Source of the DNA: an uncultured Acidobacteriota bacterium
Lineage (GTDB): Bacteria; Acidobacteriota; Terriglobia; UBA7540
Assembly (NCBI GenBank): GCA_937900045.1
Contig: CALCEB010000196.1
Coordinates: 1 to 23,391, forward strand
DNA length: 23,391 nucleotides
Direction of reading: 5' to 3'
A model generated the notes under the pieces. That model was not told the origin of the DNA, searched no databases, and saw only the letters and a program-made list of their open reading frames with translations. Of the stretch, positions 1-8,844 are shown piece by piece (within the stretch, counting starts at the first letter, position 1; every line of letters begins with the position of its first letter). The translations under genes were made by a program, and so were the position numbers.

Positions 1-10
1 TAAGGGCGGC

Positions 11-2425
11 TCAGACTATGACATGTTCGTACTTGCAGGCTTCGTTCGGGCAGTAGCGCACGGGACCCGCCTTCTTGGAAGTCTTCTCAAGCAGGATGGG
101 GTTGCCGCAGTTCGGGCAGGGCTCAGCCACCGGCTTGTCCCAGGCCGTGAACTTGCAATCGGGATAGCGGCTGCAACCGTAAAAGGTCTTTCCACGCTTG
201 GTTTTTCGCACTACGATTTCACCGCTGCAACCCTTTTCCGGGCAGGGGATGCCGAGGGTCTGTTTCTTGACGTACTTGCAGGTTGGATAATTGCTGCAGG
301 CGGTGAACTCACCGAAGCGCCCGTGCTTGATCACCAGATGAGCGCCGCACTGCGGGCATTTTTCATCGAGTTGGACATCGGCCACCGTTTTCACCGTGCC
401 GTCGCCCATCACAATTTTCTTGGTGTTCCGGCACTCGGGGTAACCGGTGCAGGCCAGGAAATACCCGAAGCGCCCGCGCTTGACGGTCATCGGCTTGCCG
501 CATTTTTCGCAGGTCTGCTCCGGCACTTCGGGCGCGGGTGAAGCCGAGCCATATTGCGCGGCGAGCTCGGGCGTCAGGTCCCGGGTGCCGTCGCAGTCCG
601 GGTATCCGGTGCAGGCCAGGAATTGGCCGTTTCGTCCCAGGCGAATCACCATCGGCTTTCCGCATTTCTCACATTTAACATCGGTGGGAATGCCTTCGCC
701 CTTCAAGTCCGCCATATCCCGCCCCGCCGCTTTCAACTCCTTCTTGAATTTACGGTAGAACTCATCCAGGGCTTCGATCCAACCGAGCTTTCCATCCTCC
801 ACCTCGTCCAATTCCTCTTCCATCCGGGCCGTATAGGCGACGTCGAAAATCTCGCTGAAATTTTTCACCAGCAGATCGCTCGTAACCATGCCTAACTCGG
901 TGGGATAAAACCGCCCTTGTTGTTTCTCCACGTAGGCGCGGTTTTGAATCACGGAAAGAATGGTGGCATAGGTTGAAGGCCGGCCAATGCCCTTTTCCTC
1001 CAGCACCTTCACCAGGGTGGCTTCGTTATAGCGCGGGGACGGTTCGGTGAAATGTTGCTCCGGCAGGATTTGATTGAGTTTCAGATTCTCGCCCTCCGCA
1101 ACGGCAGGCAGACGGTGCTTCAATTCTTCGTCTTCTCCGGCGCCGGTGTTGTCATCCTTGCCCTCTTCGTAGATGGCGCGGAAGCCGTTGAACTTTTCAA
1201 CGGAACCTGTGGCGCGGAACAGATAATCACCGGATTCGATCTCAATCGTGGTCTGGTCAAACACCGCGGGGTTCATCTGCGATGCCACAAAGCGTTGCCA
1301 GATCAGTTTGTAAAGCTTCAGCTCATCGGGCGAAAGGCGGCGCTTCATCGCGTCCGGCGTACGTTCAACGGCGGTCGGCCGGATGGCCTCGTGGGCATCC
1401 TGTGCGCCCTTCTTGCTCTTGTAATGGATGGCGGCGGGTGGCAAATAAGCGTGACCAAATTTCTTTTGAATGTATTCCCGCGCCGCGGCCAGCGCCGAAT
1501 CCGCCACGCGCGTCGAATCCGTGCGCATGTAGGTGATGAGGCCCACCGATCCTTCCTCACCCAGGTCAACGCCTTCATAGAGCTTCTGTGCCAGTAACAT
1601 GGTCTTCTTCGTGGAGAAGTTCAGCTTGCGGACAGCTTCCTGCTGCAGCTTGCTGGTGATGAAAGGTGGAACCGGGTAGCGGCGCTTTTCCTTTTTCTCG
1701 ATGGATCTAACAGTAAAGCCTGCGGCCCGCGCCGCGGCCACATGGCGTTCCGCGCTTTCTTGATCGGGAATCTCCAGGTCCTTACCCTGGAATTTAACCA
1801 GCCGCGCCTCGAAAGCCGGAGGGTTCTTGCCCTCCAGATTCGCCGTGATCGTCCAGTATTCTTTCTTCACGAAGGCGCGAATCTCGCGCTCGCGTTCCAC
1901 AATCAGCCGCAGCGCCACCGTCTGCACGCGGCCTGCGGAAATGCCGCGCTTCACCTTATCCCAGAGGAGCGGGCTCACCTGATAGCCTACCAGCCGGTCC
2001 AGGATTCTGCGCGCCTGCTGCGCGTCCACCAAATTCGCATTAATCTCGCCCGGATGCTCAAATGCTTCACGGACGGCGTCGCGCGTAATCTCATTGAACA
2101 GCACGCGGAAGAACTTTTTCTTATGCGAATCCAGCAACTCCCGCAGGTGCGCGCAGATGGCCTCACCCTCGCGGTCCGGGTCAGCAGCCAGGTAGATGGA
2201 GTCCGCATTTTTGGCGGCGTCCTTGAGCTCGCGGATCACAGATTCTTTTTTGGGGATGGTAATGTAAGTGGGCTCGAAGTTCTTCTCCAGGTTCACGCCC
2301 AAATCCCGCTTGGGCAGATCCATGATGTGTCCCATGGAAGCCTTCACCACAAAGTCCGGCCCCAGGTATTTGTTAATAGTCTTCGCCTTGGCAGGCGATT
2401 CGACAATCACGAGCGATTTGGCCAT
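11..2425 (-). CDS. topA: DNA topoisomerase I (type IA)
   Basis: Type IA topoisomerase that relaxes negatively supercoiled DNA by cutting one strand through a phosphotyrosine. The 804-residue product starts with a TOPRIM domain (Glu9 in IVESPAKAKT, acidic DPDREGE at 82-88). The catalytic Tyr299 sits in GLITYMRTDSTR (295-306). The toroid core continues to about residue 575. The C-terminus carries five zinc ribbons (about 585-611, 639-665, 690-716, 728-757, 770-797), the first three with the repeated CxxCG...GRxGxFxAC...YPxC pattern. E. coli TopA is of similar overall type. The start is ATG at 2425 and the stop is TGA at 11-13. It lies downstream of dprA on the same strand after a 119-base gap, a common dprA-topA arrangement. 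Identification is certain from motifs; nothing looks damaged. Confidence 0.98.
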   Translation of the reverse strand: MAKSLVIVESPAKAKTINKYLGPDFVVKASMGHIMDLPKRDLGVNLEKNFEPTYITIPKKESVIRELKDAAKNADSIYLAADPDREGEAICAHLRELLDSHKKKFFRVLFNEITRDAVREAFEHPGEINANLVDAQQARRILDRLVGYQVSPLLWDKVKRGISAGRVQTVALRLIVEREREIRAFVKKEYWTITANLEGKNPPAFEARLVKFQGKDLEIPDQESAERHVAAARAAGFTVRSIEKKEKRRYPVPPFITSKLQQEAVRKLNFSTKKTMLLAQKLYEGVDLGEEGSVGLITYMRTDSTRVADSALAAAREYIQKKFGHAYLPPAAIHYKSKKGAQDAHEAIRPTAVERTPDAMKRRLSPDELKLYKLIWQRFVASQMNPAVFDQTTIEIESGDYLFRATGSVEKFNGFRAIYEEGKDDNTGAGEDEELKHRLPAVAEGENLKLNQILPEQHFTEPSPRYNEATLVKVLEEKGIGRPSTYATILSVIQNRAYVEKQQGRFYPTELGMVTSDLLVKNFSEIFDVAYTARMEEELDEVEDGKLGWIEALDEFYRKFKKELKAAGRDMADLKGEGIPTDVKCEKCGKPMVIRLGRNGQFLACTGYPDCDGTRDLTPELAAQYGSASPAPEVPEQTCEKCGKPMTVKRGRFGYFLACTGYPECRNTKKIVMGDGTVKTVADVQLDEKCPQCGAHLVIKHGRFGEFTACSNYPTCKYVKKQTLGIPCPEKGCSGEIVVRKTKRGKTFYGCSRYPDCKFTAWDKPVAEPCPNCGNPILLEKTSKKAGPVRYCPNEACKYEHVIV

Positions 2426-2544
2426 AGGACTCCATTACTTCACAGCCCGCGCCGGCGCCGCGTTTTCTTCCTTTCCTAACTTGCCTTGGATGCCCCACCA
2501 CCGGAATTCGGTCCGCCGCGGCGAATCGTTCTAAGCTTTTCCCG

Positions 2545-3672
2545 CTACAACTTCCGGACGAAATTCATTCCCGGCAACTGTTTTACCAGTCCGCCCATCT
2601 CCAGCGCCAACAACGCCGCAAGCACCCGCGGATGGGGCATCGAAACCGACCCGCAAATCGAATCCACAAACAACGCTTCATCCACGCGCAGGGCGTCAAA
2701 CACCATTTTTTGATCGCCTTTCAGCGACTGCTCGAAAAGCGACGGCTCAGCCGCCCCTGCCTCTTCGCCTCCGGTTCCGGTTGGCAGGAATTGCATGCGA
2801 ACCGCGGGCGGCAGCTCCTCCACCACGTCCAGCCAGCCATCCACGAGCTTGGCGCCCTGCTTAATCAGCAGGTTCGGCCCAAAGCTCTGCGCGGAGGTAA
2901 TAGGTCCCGGGACAGCAAACACTTCGCGGTTCTGCTCCAGCGCCAGCCGCGCCGTGATCAGCGATCCGCTGTATTCGGCAGCCTCCACAATCACAACTCC
3001 CAGTGAAATCCCGCTAATAATCCGGTTACGAATCGGGAAATTCTCCGGAATCGGCGCTGTCCCCATTGGGAACTCACTGATCAAAGCCCCGGATTCCACC
3101 ACTTTTTCCGCCAGGCGCTTATTTTCCCGGGGATAAATCACGTCGATCCCCGAGCCCAGCACCGCCACCGTCCTGCCTTTACCTTCCAGAGCGCCTCGGT
3201 GCGAAGCCGAATCGATTCCTCGCGCCAGACCGCTCACGATAACGGCCTGCCGGGAAGCCAGGTCCGCCGCCAGCCGGTGAGCCACGGAACTCCCGTAGGC
3301 TGTGGGGCGCCGCGTGCCGACCATTGCGATGGCAGGCGATGAGAGAGTCTTCACATCGCCCTTAACATAAAGCGCCAGCGGCGGGTCCGCGATCTCCCGA
3401 AGGAGCGGTGGATAGCCATCCTCGGAGAAGCAGACCACCTGGCAGCCGGCTTTTTCAGCAGCCGTGAGCTCACTCTTCGCCTCTTTCAAGCCGGCTTGGG
3501 CGAATATTTGCTGTGCCGTGCGCGATTGAATCCCGCAGCGTTCAAGTTCCGTCAGCGGCGCCGCATAAACCGCCTGAGGAACGCCGAAATGGGCAAGCAG
3601 CTTGTGCGCGCCCCGGACACCCAGGCCCTCGACCCAGTTGAGAGCCAGCCAATACTGCCGGTCATCATCCAT
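2545..3672 (-). CDS. dprA: DNA-processing protein DprA (Smf)
   Basis: DprA loads RecA onto incoming single-stranded DNA during natural transformation and is widespread even where competence is unproven. The 375-residue product has an N-terminal helix-hairpin-helix-like segment (about 15-32, GLGVRGAHKLLAHFG), then the Rossmann-like DprA/Smf core with GTRRPTAYG (119-127), SGLARGID (147-154), GSGIDVIYPREN (173-184) and an FPIRNRIISG stretch near 212-221. The C-terminal part (about 318-375) looks like the winged-helix domain found in many DprA proteins. The ATG at 3672 gives a full-length protein. It is the upstream member of a probable dprA-topA unit. No competence machinery is visible elsewhere in the window. 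Confidence 0.97.
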   Translation of the reverse strand: MDDDRQYWLALNWVEGLGVRGAHKLLAHFGVPQAVYAAPLTELERCGIQSRTAQQIFAQAGLKEAKSELTAAEKAGCQVVCFSEDGYPPLLREIADPPLALYVKGDVKTLSSPAIAMVGTRRPTAYGSSVAHRLAADLASRQAVIVSGLARGIDSASHRGALEGKGRTVAVLGSGIDVIYPRENKRLAEKVVESGALISEFPMGTAPIPENFPIRNRIISGISLGVVIVEAAEYSGSLITARLALEQNREVFAVPGPITSAQSFGPNLLIKQGAKLVDGWLDVVEELPPAVRMQFLPTGTGGEEAGAAEPSLFEQSLKGDQKMVFDALRVDEALFVDSICGSVSMPHPRVLAALLALEMGGLVKQLPGMNFVRKL

Positions 3673-3919
3673 CGGAGATGTTTACAGTGGCGCGTCCCGG
3701 GAGTTCAGGCCGGTGTTTCTCAGGCCGGCTCTCCGGGAGACTGCACGCAGGGGAACGGTCTTCAAGTGCCCCAGGGGTTGCCGGATTTATGGGGCAAACA
3801 GCCCCGAACTCTCTTATAAAATGGAGAAAATCTGGGCGAGGCGCAAGCAGAAAAACAGAGCTTCAGGTAAGTGTCTTATTGTGAATACGATAGGAGCGGG
3901 CTTGGCAGGGCTTGCCGCA

Positions 3920-4237
3920 TTAAAGAAAGCGCGAACGAACCTTTTGCCGAATTTCCTGGCTGCTGTTATCAATCACCCAGGTCATGACCTCAGCCGATGC
4001 GTCAAAGAGCACCTGAGCGATTGCTTGGCCGAATCGAACCAGGAAATCGACCAGCCTCACGCCCCACCAAACCAGCAGCCTTTCGCCCGAACGCGCTGGC
4101 TCGGAAATCCTCAGGCGCGGCTGGAACCGTCGGCCCTCTAGCGAATAACTGGTCAGGACCAATCCCGCGTAAATCAGGCCAACCGCGGCAATTGCGACTT
4201 TAACAGCGAACCATAAAATCATTTGCATCATTAACAT
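3920..4237 (-). CDS. Small hypothetical membrane protein
   Basis: A 105-residue product I do not recognise. It opens with a hydrophobic segment (about residues 4-30, rich in Ile, Val, Ala and Leu) that would be a transmembrane helix or uncleaved signal. A basic stretch with several Arg follows, then an amphipathic second half containing LVWWGVRLVDFLVRFG. Several in-frame ATGs (4237, 4231, 4228, 4222) compete, and none has a convincing ribosome binding site, so the start is uncertain. It sits alone between dprA and mutS2 and shares no obvious operon with either. A small inner-membrane protein is the most that can be said. The gene call rests on composition and an uninterrupted frame in a region with nothing better on the other strand. 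Confidence 0.5.
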   Translation of the reverse strand: MLMMQMILWFAVKVAIAAVGLIYAGLVLTSYSLEGRRFQPRLRISEPARSGERLLVWWGVRLVDFLVRFGQAIAQVLFDASAEVMTWVIDNSSQEIRQKVRSRFL

Positions 4238-4441
4238 CGGAGCTACCCCCTACATTAGGTTCACTATTTAGATTCACGACTGGCCAGGAAAGTTACTTCG
4301 AATCGTAGCTTCCTGCCTCGTATTGACAGAAGCGTTAGTAGATGAGTGAATAAATATATCGGATTAGATCGTTGCTTCTCCTTTGATTGACAGGCCTTGG
4401 ACTGCTTATTACGATGGATTGGCTGTATCCAAACCACCGGA

Positions 4442-6937
4442 ATGACTATGGTCAATAACTCATTCTCTCTCGAAGCACTCGAATTCCGGGCTGTCCTGGA
4501 AATGCTCCGGCCGCTGCTCTCTGGGCCGATCAGCTTCCATCTGTTGGATTCGCTTGGCCCCGCTTCCGAACGTGATGCGATCCAGGGTGAGCTGGCGCGG
4601 GTGGAGGAGGCGCAGGAATACCTGGCGGGAAACTCCCGCCCATCTTTTTCGGGCTTGGGAGACATCCGCCCGATTCTCGACAAGGTCCAGGTCCAAGGCG
4701 TTACCTGCGAGGCGCTCGAAATTCTTCGCGTGGTGGAGGTGGCTCAAGCCTCGCGCGGTATGCGGTCATTTTTCGCGCAGACGCAGCTCAATCGCCTCGA
4801 CCAAATGGCAGCCGCTTTACCGGACTTCCGGGAATTGCTCGCGGCACTGGACGGCAAAATCCTGCCGGATGGCTCGGTCGATTCCTCAGCCAGCCCCAAG
4901 CTCGCCGCCATTCGCCGTTCCATTGAGCGCCTGCGCCACGAATTGCAAGCCACATTGGAACGTCTTGTTCATCGGCTGGACCGCGAAAAGCTCTTGCAGG
5001 ATGCCGTGGTGACGTTGCGCAATGACCGCTTTGTGATTCCGGTGAAGTCGGAAGAAAAGAGGCGTGTCGAGGGGATCGTTCATGGTTCGAGCTCTTCGGG
5101 CGCTTCGGTCTTTGTAGAACCTCTGGAAACCGTACCCATGAATAATGAGCTCGTGGAATTGCAGGATCAGGAATTCGCGGAAGTTCAGCGCATCCTTGCG
5201 GAATTCTCGGCGCGTCTCCGCGACGAGCACGTGGAATTAACGGCCGCAGTGGACATCCTGGCCGGGCTTGACCTGGTCTTTGCCAAGGCGGAGTTTGCGC
5301 GGCGATACGATTGCTGCATTCCCCAATTCACGGAAGATCGCCAATTCCAGGTTCGCGATCTACGCCATCCGCTGCTCATCAAGCCTCTGGGAGCGCGCGG
5401 CCAACGTCCGGTGCCTTTTTCGCTTGAGCTCGGGCCCCCGCGCACCATGCTGGTGATTAGCGGTCCGAACACCGGTGGCAAGACGGCGACTCTGAAGTCG
5501 ATGGGTGTTGCCGCGCTGATGGCTCAATCGGGAATGCCCGTGGCCGCACAGGAAGCGCGGCTGCCGCTGTTTGGCCGCGTCCTCGCCGATATTGGCGACC
5601 GCCAATCCATGGAGCAGGACTTGAGCACCTTCTCCTCCCACCTTGAAAACATCCGCGCCATCGTCAATGAAGCTGGAACGGACGATCTGGTGCTGCTGGA
5701 TGAGCTCGGCGGCAGCACCGACCCCAAGGAAGGCGAAGCGCTTGCGGTGGCCTTGCTGGAACGATTCCTCCGGCTCGGACCCATCACTGTTGTCACCACG
5801 CATTTCTCCGGTCTGAAAACGTTCGCAGCGGGCTGCGGCGAGGCGTTGAACGCGGCCATGGACTTTGACGAAGCGACGCTCCGTCCCACTTACCGGCTAA
5901 GCGTTGGACTGCCGGGCAAATCCAGCGGCTTGGATATCGCTCAGCGGCTAGGCTTGGATACGGAGATTGTGGACCGGGCGCGCGCCATGCTCGATCCCGC
6001 TTCGCGCCAAGCCTCGTCTCTCCTCGATTTCCTCCACACGAAAAAGCAGGAGATGGAACGGCAGCTTGAGCAAGTCCATCAACATGGACTCGATCTCGAA
6101 AAGCGGGCCGTCGAGTTCGAAAGACAATACGAAAATGAGCGCCGCAAGCGCCTGAAGGAGCTGGACCAGCGCCTGGAGGAAACACTGCGCCGCCAAGAGA
6201 AGCGTTGGCAGGAAGCGATTGAGGAGATTGCTCTGGCCGAAGGCAAACAGCCCGGCAAAGCTGGACTTCGCGCCCAGCGCCAAGGCTCGGAACTGGCCCG
6301 CGAGGGCCGCGAAGCCTGGAATGAGCAGGTATTGGAAGTGCTGGGCGGACAAGTCGAAGGTCAACCTCCGCCAGACCCCGCAGCGGTTGTCGAAATTGGC
6401 GATCAAGTCCGCGTCGCGGGCTTTCCAACTCCGGGACTTGTAATCGCCCTGCCGGATGAGTCGCACGCCGAAGTTGAAGTGGGAAGAATCCGCATGAAAG
6501 TGCAGAAAGAAAAGCTCCAAATCATGGTTCGAGGCGGCAAGACCGCTCCGGCTTTTTCGCGCGGCGCCGCGACACGGGCTTCATTGGGCAGTGCAAATCC
6601 CAGCAAAACGGCCCATCCGGCTTCTGACCGTTCTTCCGGCGGACACACGGACGCATTTTCCGCCGGTGAATCCGGCCCCTTGTTGCTGGCTCCCGGTTCG
6701 GAGATTAATGTGATCGGCACCACGGCGGAAGAAGCCCTGGACCTCGTGGATAAGTTTCTGGATGATGCGTATCTTGACGGACGCTTGCGCCTGCGAGTGA
6801 TCCACGGCCACGGCAAAGGGATTCTGCGGAAAAATCTTCACGAAATGTTTGAATCTCATCCGCATGTGGAGAAGTTTTATGCCGCCGCTCCGCGCGATGG
6901 TGGCGCGGGAGCAACCATCGTCGAGCTGAAAGCGTGA
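4442..6937 (+). CDS. mutS2: MutS2 family ATPase/endonuclease with C-terminal Smr domain
   Basis: MutS2 is a MutS paralogue that acts on branched DNA and recombination intermediates and, in some bacteria, on collided ribosomes. From the ATG at 4442 the product has 831 residues. A helical core and clamp (about 1-320) is followed by the ABC-type ATPase with Walker A GPNTGGKT (341-348), the DIGDRQSMEQDLSTFSSHL signature (about 383-401) and Walker B LVLLDE (416-421). A Lys/Arg/Glu-rich coiled coil (about 535-600) comes next. A low-complexity linker (about 700-750) leads to an Smr domain containing IHGHGKG. A TTG start at 4397 is possible but the 15 extra residues do not look like MutS2; ATG 4448 is also possible. 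The usual LDLxG motif at the start of Smr reads NVIGT here, which is atypical. Confidence 0.95.
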   Translation: MTMVNNSFSLEALEFRAVLEMLRPLLSGPISFHLLDSLGPASERDAIQGELARVEEAQEYLAGNSRPSFSGLGDIRPILDKVQVQGVTCEALEILRVVEVAQASRGMRSFFAQTQLNRLDQMAAALPDFRELLAALDGKILPDGSVDSSASPKLAAIRRSIERLRHELQATLERLVHRLDREKLLQDAVVTLRNDRFVIPVKSEEKRRVEGIVHGSSSSGASVFVEPLETVPMNNELVELQDQEFAEVQRILAEFSARLRDEHVELTAAVDILAGLDLVFAKAEFARRYDCCIPQFTEDRQFQVRDLRHPLLIKPLGARGQRPVPFSLELGPPRTMLVISGPNTGGKTATLKSMGVAALMAQSGMPVAAQEARLPLFGRVLADIGDRQSMEQDLSTFSSHLENIRAIVNEAGTDDLVLLDELGGSTDPKEGEALAVALLERFLRLGPITVVTTHFSGLKTFAAGCGEALNAAMDFDEATLRPTYRLSVGLPGKSSGLDIAQRLGLDTEIVDRARAMLDPASRQASSLLDFLHTKKQEMERQLEQVHQHGLDLEKRAVEFERQYENERRKRLKELDQRLEETLRRQEKRWQEAIEEIALAEGKQPGKAGLRAQRQGSELAREGREAWNEQVLEVLGGQVEGQPPPDPAAVVEIGDQVRVAGFPTPGLVIALPDESHAEVEVGRIRMKVQKEKLQIMVRGGKTAPAFSRGAATRASLGSANPSKTAHPASDRSSGGHTDAFSAGESGPLLLAPGSEINVIGTTAEEALDLVDKFLDDAYLDGRLRLRVIHGHGKGILRKNLHEMFESHPHVEKFYAAAPRDGGAGATIVELKA

Positions 6938-7238
6938 GTCGTGCCATTCGCTGCACATTTCGGCAGTGGCACGTTTCGGCGGTCAGAGACCGCCGCTACA
7001 GCAACCAAACTGCGCCCCTGCCCTGGATCGGTACTATATCCGATGGCGGGCGAGTAGGTCCCGCGACAAGCGGCGTAGCGCGGACTTGTTGTTTAAGTCC
7101 GCAGCTTTTGCCGGCATTCCGGTGTTACAGCGGGTAGATACAAGCCACGGTCAGCGCCTTTCTGACCATGTTCGATTGGAGCTGGTGGCGAACTTGAGCC
7201 GTTCCCTTCCGGCAACAGTCAACGGGCAAAAATTTCTC
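6938..7238. other. Non-coding gap with palindromic repeats
   Basis: I see no supportable gene here on either strand. Two palindromes stand out. Positions 6977-6995 read as an 8-base arm, 3-base loop and 8-base arm (CGGCGGTC/GACCGCCG), followed by GCTACA-like sequence. Positions 7080-7102 have arms GCGGACTT/AAGTCCGC around a 7-base loop. Both have the look of small dispersed intergenic elements, and related sequence recurs near 15272, 16890 and 20524. Neither is followed by a T-run, so they are poor candidates for intrinsic terminators, although the first lies 40 bases past the mutS2 stop. Confidence 0.6.
6977..7000. repeat. Dispersed GC palindrome (family also at 20524)
   Basis: A perfect inverted repeat of 8 bases around AGA, followed by CTACA. 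The same core (GCGGCGGTC then GACCG...CGCT) occurs at 20524-20552 between two operon genes. That suggests a dispersed extragenic palindrome rather than a site specific to mutS2. Confidence 0.6.
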
Positions 7239-7269
7239 TTGACTCTATACTTAACTATAAGGTTTACGC
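7239..7269 (+). promoter_or_regulatory. MerR-type metal-responsive promoter (upstream, decayed gene)
   Basis: TTGACT at 7239-7244 is a near-perfect -35 element. It is followed by a 19-base spacer and a weak -10 (TTACGC, 7264-7269). The spacer holds an imperfect dyad with arms near ACTCTATA and TATAAGGT. An overlong 19-20 base spacer with a dyad between the hexamers is the hallmark of promoters controlled by MerR-family regulators of the PbrR/CadR/MerR kind. A ribosome binding site (AAGGAG) follows at about 7280. The gene it once served is the pseudogene just downstream, so it may now drive the MFS gene. Confidence 0.6.
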
Positions 7270-7286
7270 TTGTTTCTGCAAGGAGA

Positions 7287-7436
7287 AAACATAGTGATTT
7301 CGAGCAAGGTGAAATTTACCGTTGCCCTGACTCGGATGGTGGATGCGAGGCGACCCTCAACAAGAGTGCCGCTCCGGGAAAGGATGGAATCCAGAATCCC
7401 CGCTGCTACCGTGGGAAGGATGTGGTCAAGACGTAG
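7287..7436 (+). pseudogene. Decayed duplicate of the metallothionein-like gene
   Basis: This frame reads HSDFEQGEIYRCPDSDGGC and ends in NPRCYRGKDVVKT before a TAG at 7434-7436. It aligns over its whole length with the intact 47-residue Cys-rich protein at 8845-8988. Three lesions are visible. The initiation region has one extra base, so no start codon lies in frame behind the preserved AGGAGAAAAC leader. Two of five Cys are lost (Cys16 to Gly, Cys40 to Arg). The promoter and leader upstream resemble those of the intact copy, so promoter and gene were duplicated together. The MFS gene lies between the two copies. Translation from a non-standard start is not excluded but the missing Cys argue against function. 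Confidence 0.7.
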
Positions 7437-7532
7437 CTGCGAAGTAGCGGTTTGGAAGGAGGTCATATGATCTCCGCCTTGACCAGCCCTCCGTGAAAGT
7501 GATGCGTTGAAAAATAGGTTGCGGGAGCTACG

Positions 7533-8747
7533 ATGGAAATTCCAAAGACAACCGATCCTGCACTGGCGACGAAGGAGGAACGCCTGGTTCAAGTTCTTTC
7601 AGCGGCGACTTTCCTGATTTTCTTCCAGGCCTACATGATCGCGCCGCTCATTCCCAAACTTGCCGTCGTTTTTCGCGTCTCGCCGCAGGTGATAGGTATT
7701 GCAATCCCCGTATATATGATCCCTTACGGGGCTGCGACGCTTTTCTATGGCATCTTGTCGGATCGCGTGGGGCGGCGCCCGATCATCATCGGTTCGCTCT
7801 CACTGTTCGTTCTCCTGACGCTCCTTACCGCCCTGGCGCAGTCTGCCACGCAATTGATCTTTTGGCGACTGCTCACCGGCCTTGGCGCAAGTGGTGTTGT
7901 GCCAATGGGGCTGGCCCTGATGGGCGACTTATTCCCCTATGAAAAGCGCGGCCGTCCACTCGGATGGCTGTTTGGAGCGATGGCGGGAGGGATGGCCTTC
8001 GGTTCTACCTTTGGGGTTCTTCTTGAACCGCTCGTCGGCTGGCGAGGCCTCTTCGTGGGTGTAGGCGTAATGGGGCTGGCTTGCCAGGTTTTCCTGCTGC
8101 GCCAGAGGGAGTTGTTTAAAGAACAACCGCGCGTGGCCCACGCAAGAGCAGCCGACGTGCTGAGAGCTTACCGCAAATTGCTGGCGGGATGGCGCGGAGC
8201 TCGGACTTACATCTACGTATTAATAAACGCAATCTTCCATTCGGGTGTTTACACCTGGCTTGGGCTATATTTTGCCGAACGCTACCGGCTCGGCGAGATC
8301 GGCATCGGCTTGGCGCTGCTGGGCTACGGCGTTCCGGGATTCATTTTAGGACCCGTAATCGGAAGAGCTGCGGACCGCTGGGGCCGGCGCTGGCTCATCC
8401 CCGTAGGACTGGGGGTAGCGGCGCTTGCGGGCGTGATGCTGACCGTCAACGCGCCGGTTTTGGTGGCGGCGCTGATGGTGACCGTTCTCTCGCTCGGATA
8501 TGACATGACTCAGCCGCTGTTGGCCGGGATCGTGACTACCCTCGATCGCGAGCGCAGTGGGCAGGCCATGGGTCTCAACGTGTTTGCCTTGTTTACCGGG
8601 TTTGGGCTGGGGAGCATTATTTTCGGTGCACTGCTCGACCTCGGGTTTCCCCGAGCGTTCTTCATTTTCAGCGCGGCGCAGCTTGTAGCAGCCCTGGCGG
8701 CCATGCCACTCTACCGCTTAGAGAAAAAGCCCACTGTAGAAGCGTAG
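7533..8747 (+). CDS. MFS transporter, probable efflux
   Basis: A 404-residue major facilitator superfamily protein with about twelve hydrophobic segments. MFS motif A (GILSDRVGRRP, about 73-83) lies in the loop after the second helix, and a weaker repeat (GRAADRWGRR) begins the second half. The N-terminal 16 residues are hydrophilic and cytoplasmic. It resembles the proton-driven drug and small-molecule exporter group (DHA1-like), but substrate cannot be read from sequence. A GGGAG ribosome binding site precedes ATG 7533. It stands between two copies of a metallothionein-like gene, each with a MerR-type promoter, and has no promoter of its own that I can see. A metal or metalloid link is therefore an inference from context only. 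Confidence 0.9.
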   Translation: MEIPKTTDPALATKEERLVQVLSAATFLIFFQAYMIAPLIPKLAVVFRVSPQVIGIAIPVYMIPYGAATLFYGILSDRVGRRPIIIGSLSLFVLLTLLTALAQSATQLIFWRLLTGLGASGVVPMGLALMGDLFPYEKRGRPLGWLFGAMAGGMAFGSTFGVLLEPLVGWRGLFVGVGVMGLACQVFLLRQRELFKEQPRVAHARAADVLRAYRKLLAGWRGARTYIYVLINAIFHSGVYTWLGLYFAERYRLGEIGIGLALLGYGVPGFILGPVIGRAADRWGRRWLIPVGLGVAALAGVMLTVNAPVLVAALMVTVLSLGYDMTQPLLAGIVTTLDRERSGQAMGLNVFALFTGFGLGSIIFGALLDLGFPRAFFIFSAAQLVAALAAMPLYRLEKKPTVEA

Positions 8748-8792
8748 CCGGCAGTCGCACAAACGTCTCTCTGAAATCCCGGAAAAAAGTTC

Positions 8793-8823
8793 TTGACACT
8801 ATACCTGCGTACAGGGTTTAGCC
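8793..8823 (+). promoter_or_regulatory. MerR-type metal-responsive promoter of the metal module
   Basis: TTGACA at 8793-8798 is a perfect -35 hexamer. It is separated by 19-20 bases from a weak -10 (TTAGCC or TAGCCT, 8818-8824). The spacer carries the sequence ACTATACCTGCGTACAGGGT, which is roughly dyad-symmetric. This geometry is typical of genes activated by MerR-family metal sensors, which twist the DNA to compensate for the long spacer. It lies 21 bases before the start of the metallothionein-like gene and could drive the run of same-strand genes to 11001. No regulator gene of this family is in the window. Confidence 0.7.
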
Positions 8824-8844
8824 TGAAGTCGAAAGGAGAAAACA

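Noticed and set aside
23..541. Long plus-strand open frame opposite topA
   Set aside because: It is antisense to the zinc-ribbon coding region of topA, and its composition reflects that gene.
6977..7102. Intrinsic terminators after mutS2
   Set aside because: The two palindromes lack a following T-run and one belongs to a dispersed family.
7467..7496. Nine-codon leader peptide after the decayed metallothionein-like gene (AAGGAGG and ATG at 7467)
   Set aside because: The ribosome binding site is strong, but the ATG lies in an 18-base near-palindrome. There is no sign of conserved leader codons or an attenuator, so it may be chance.
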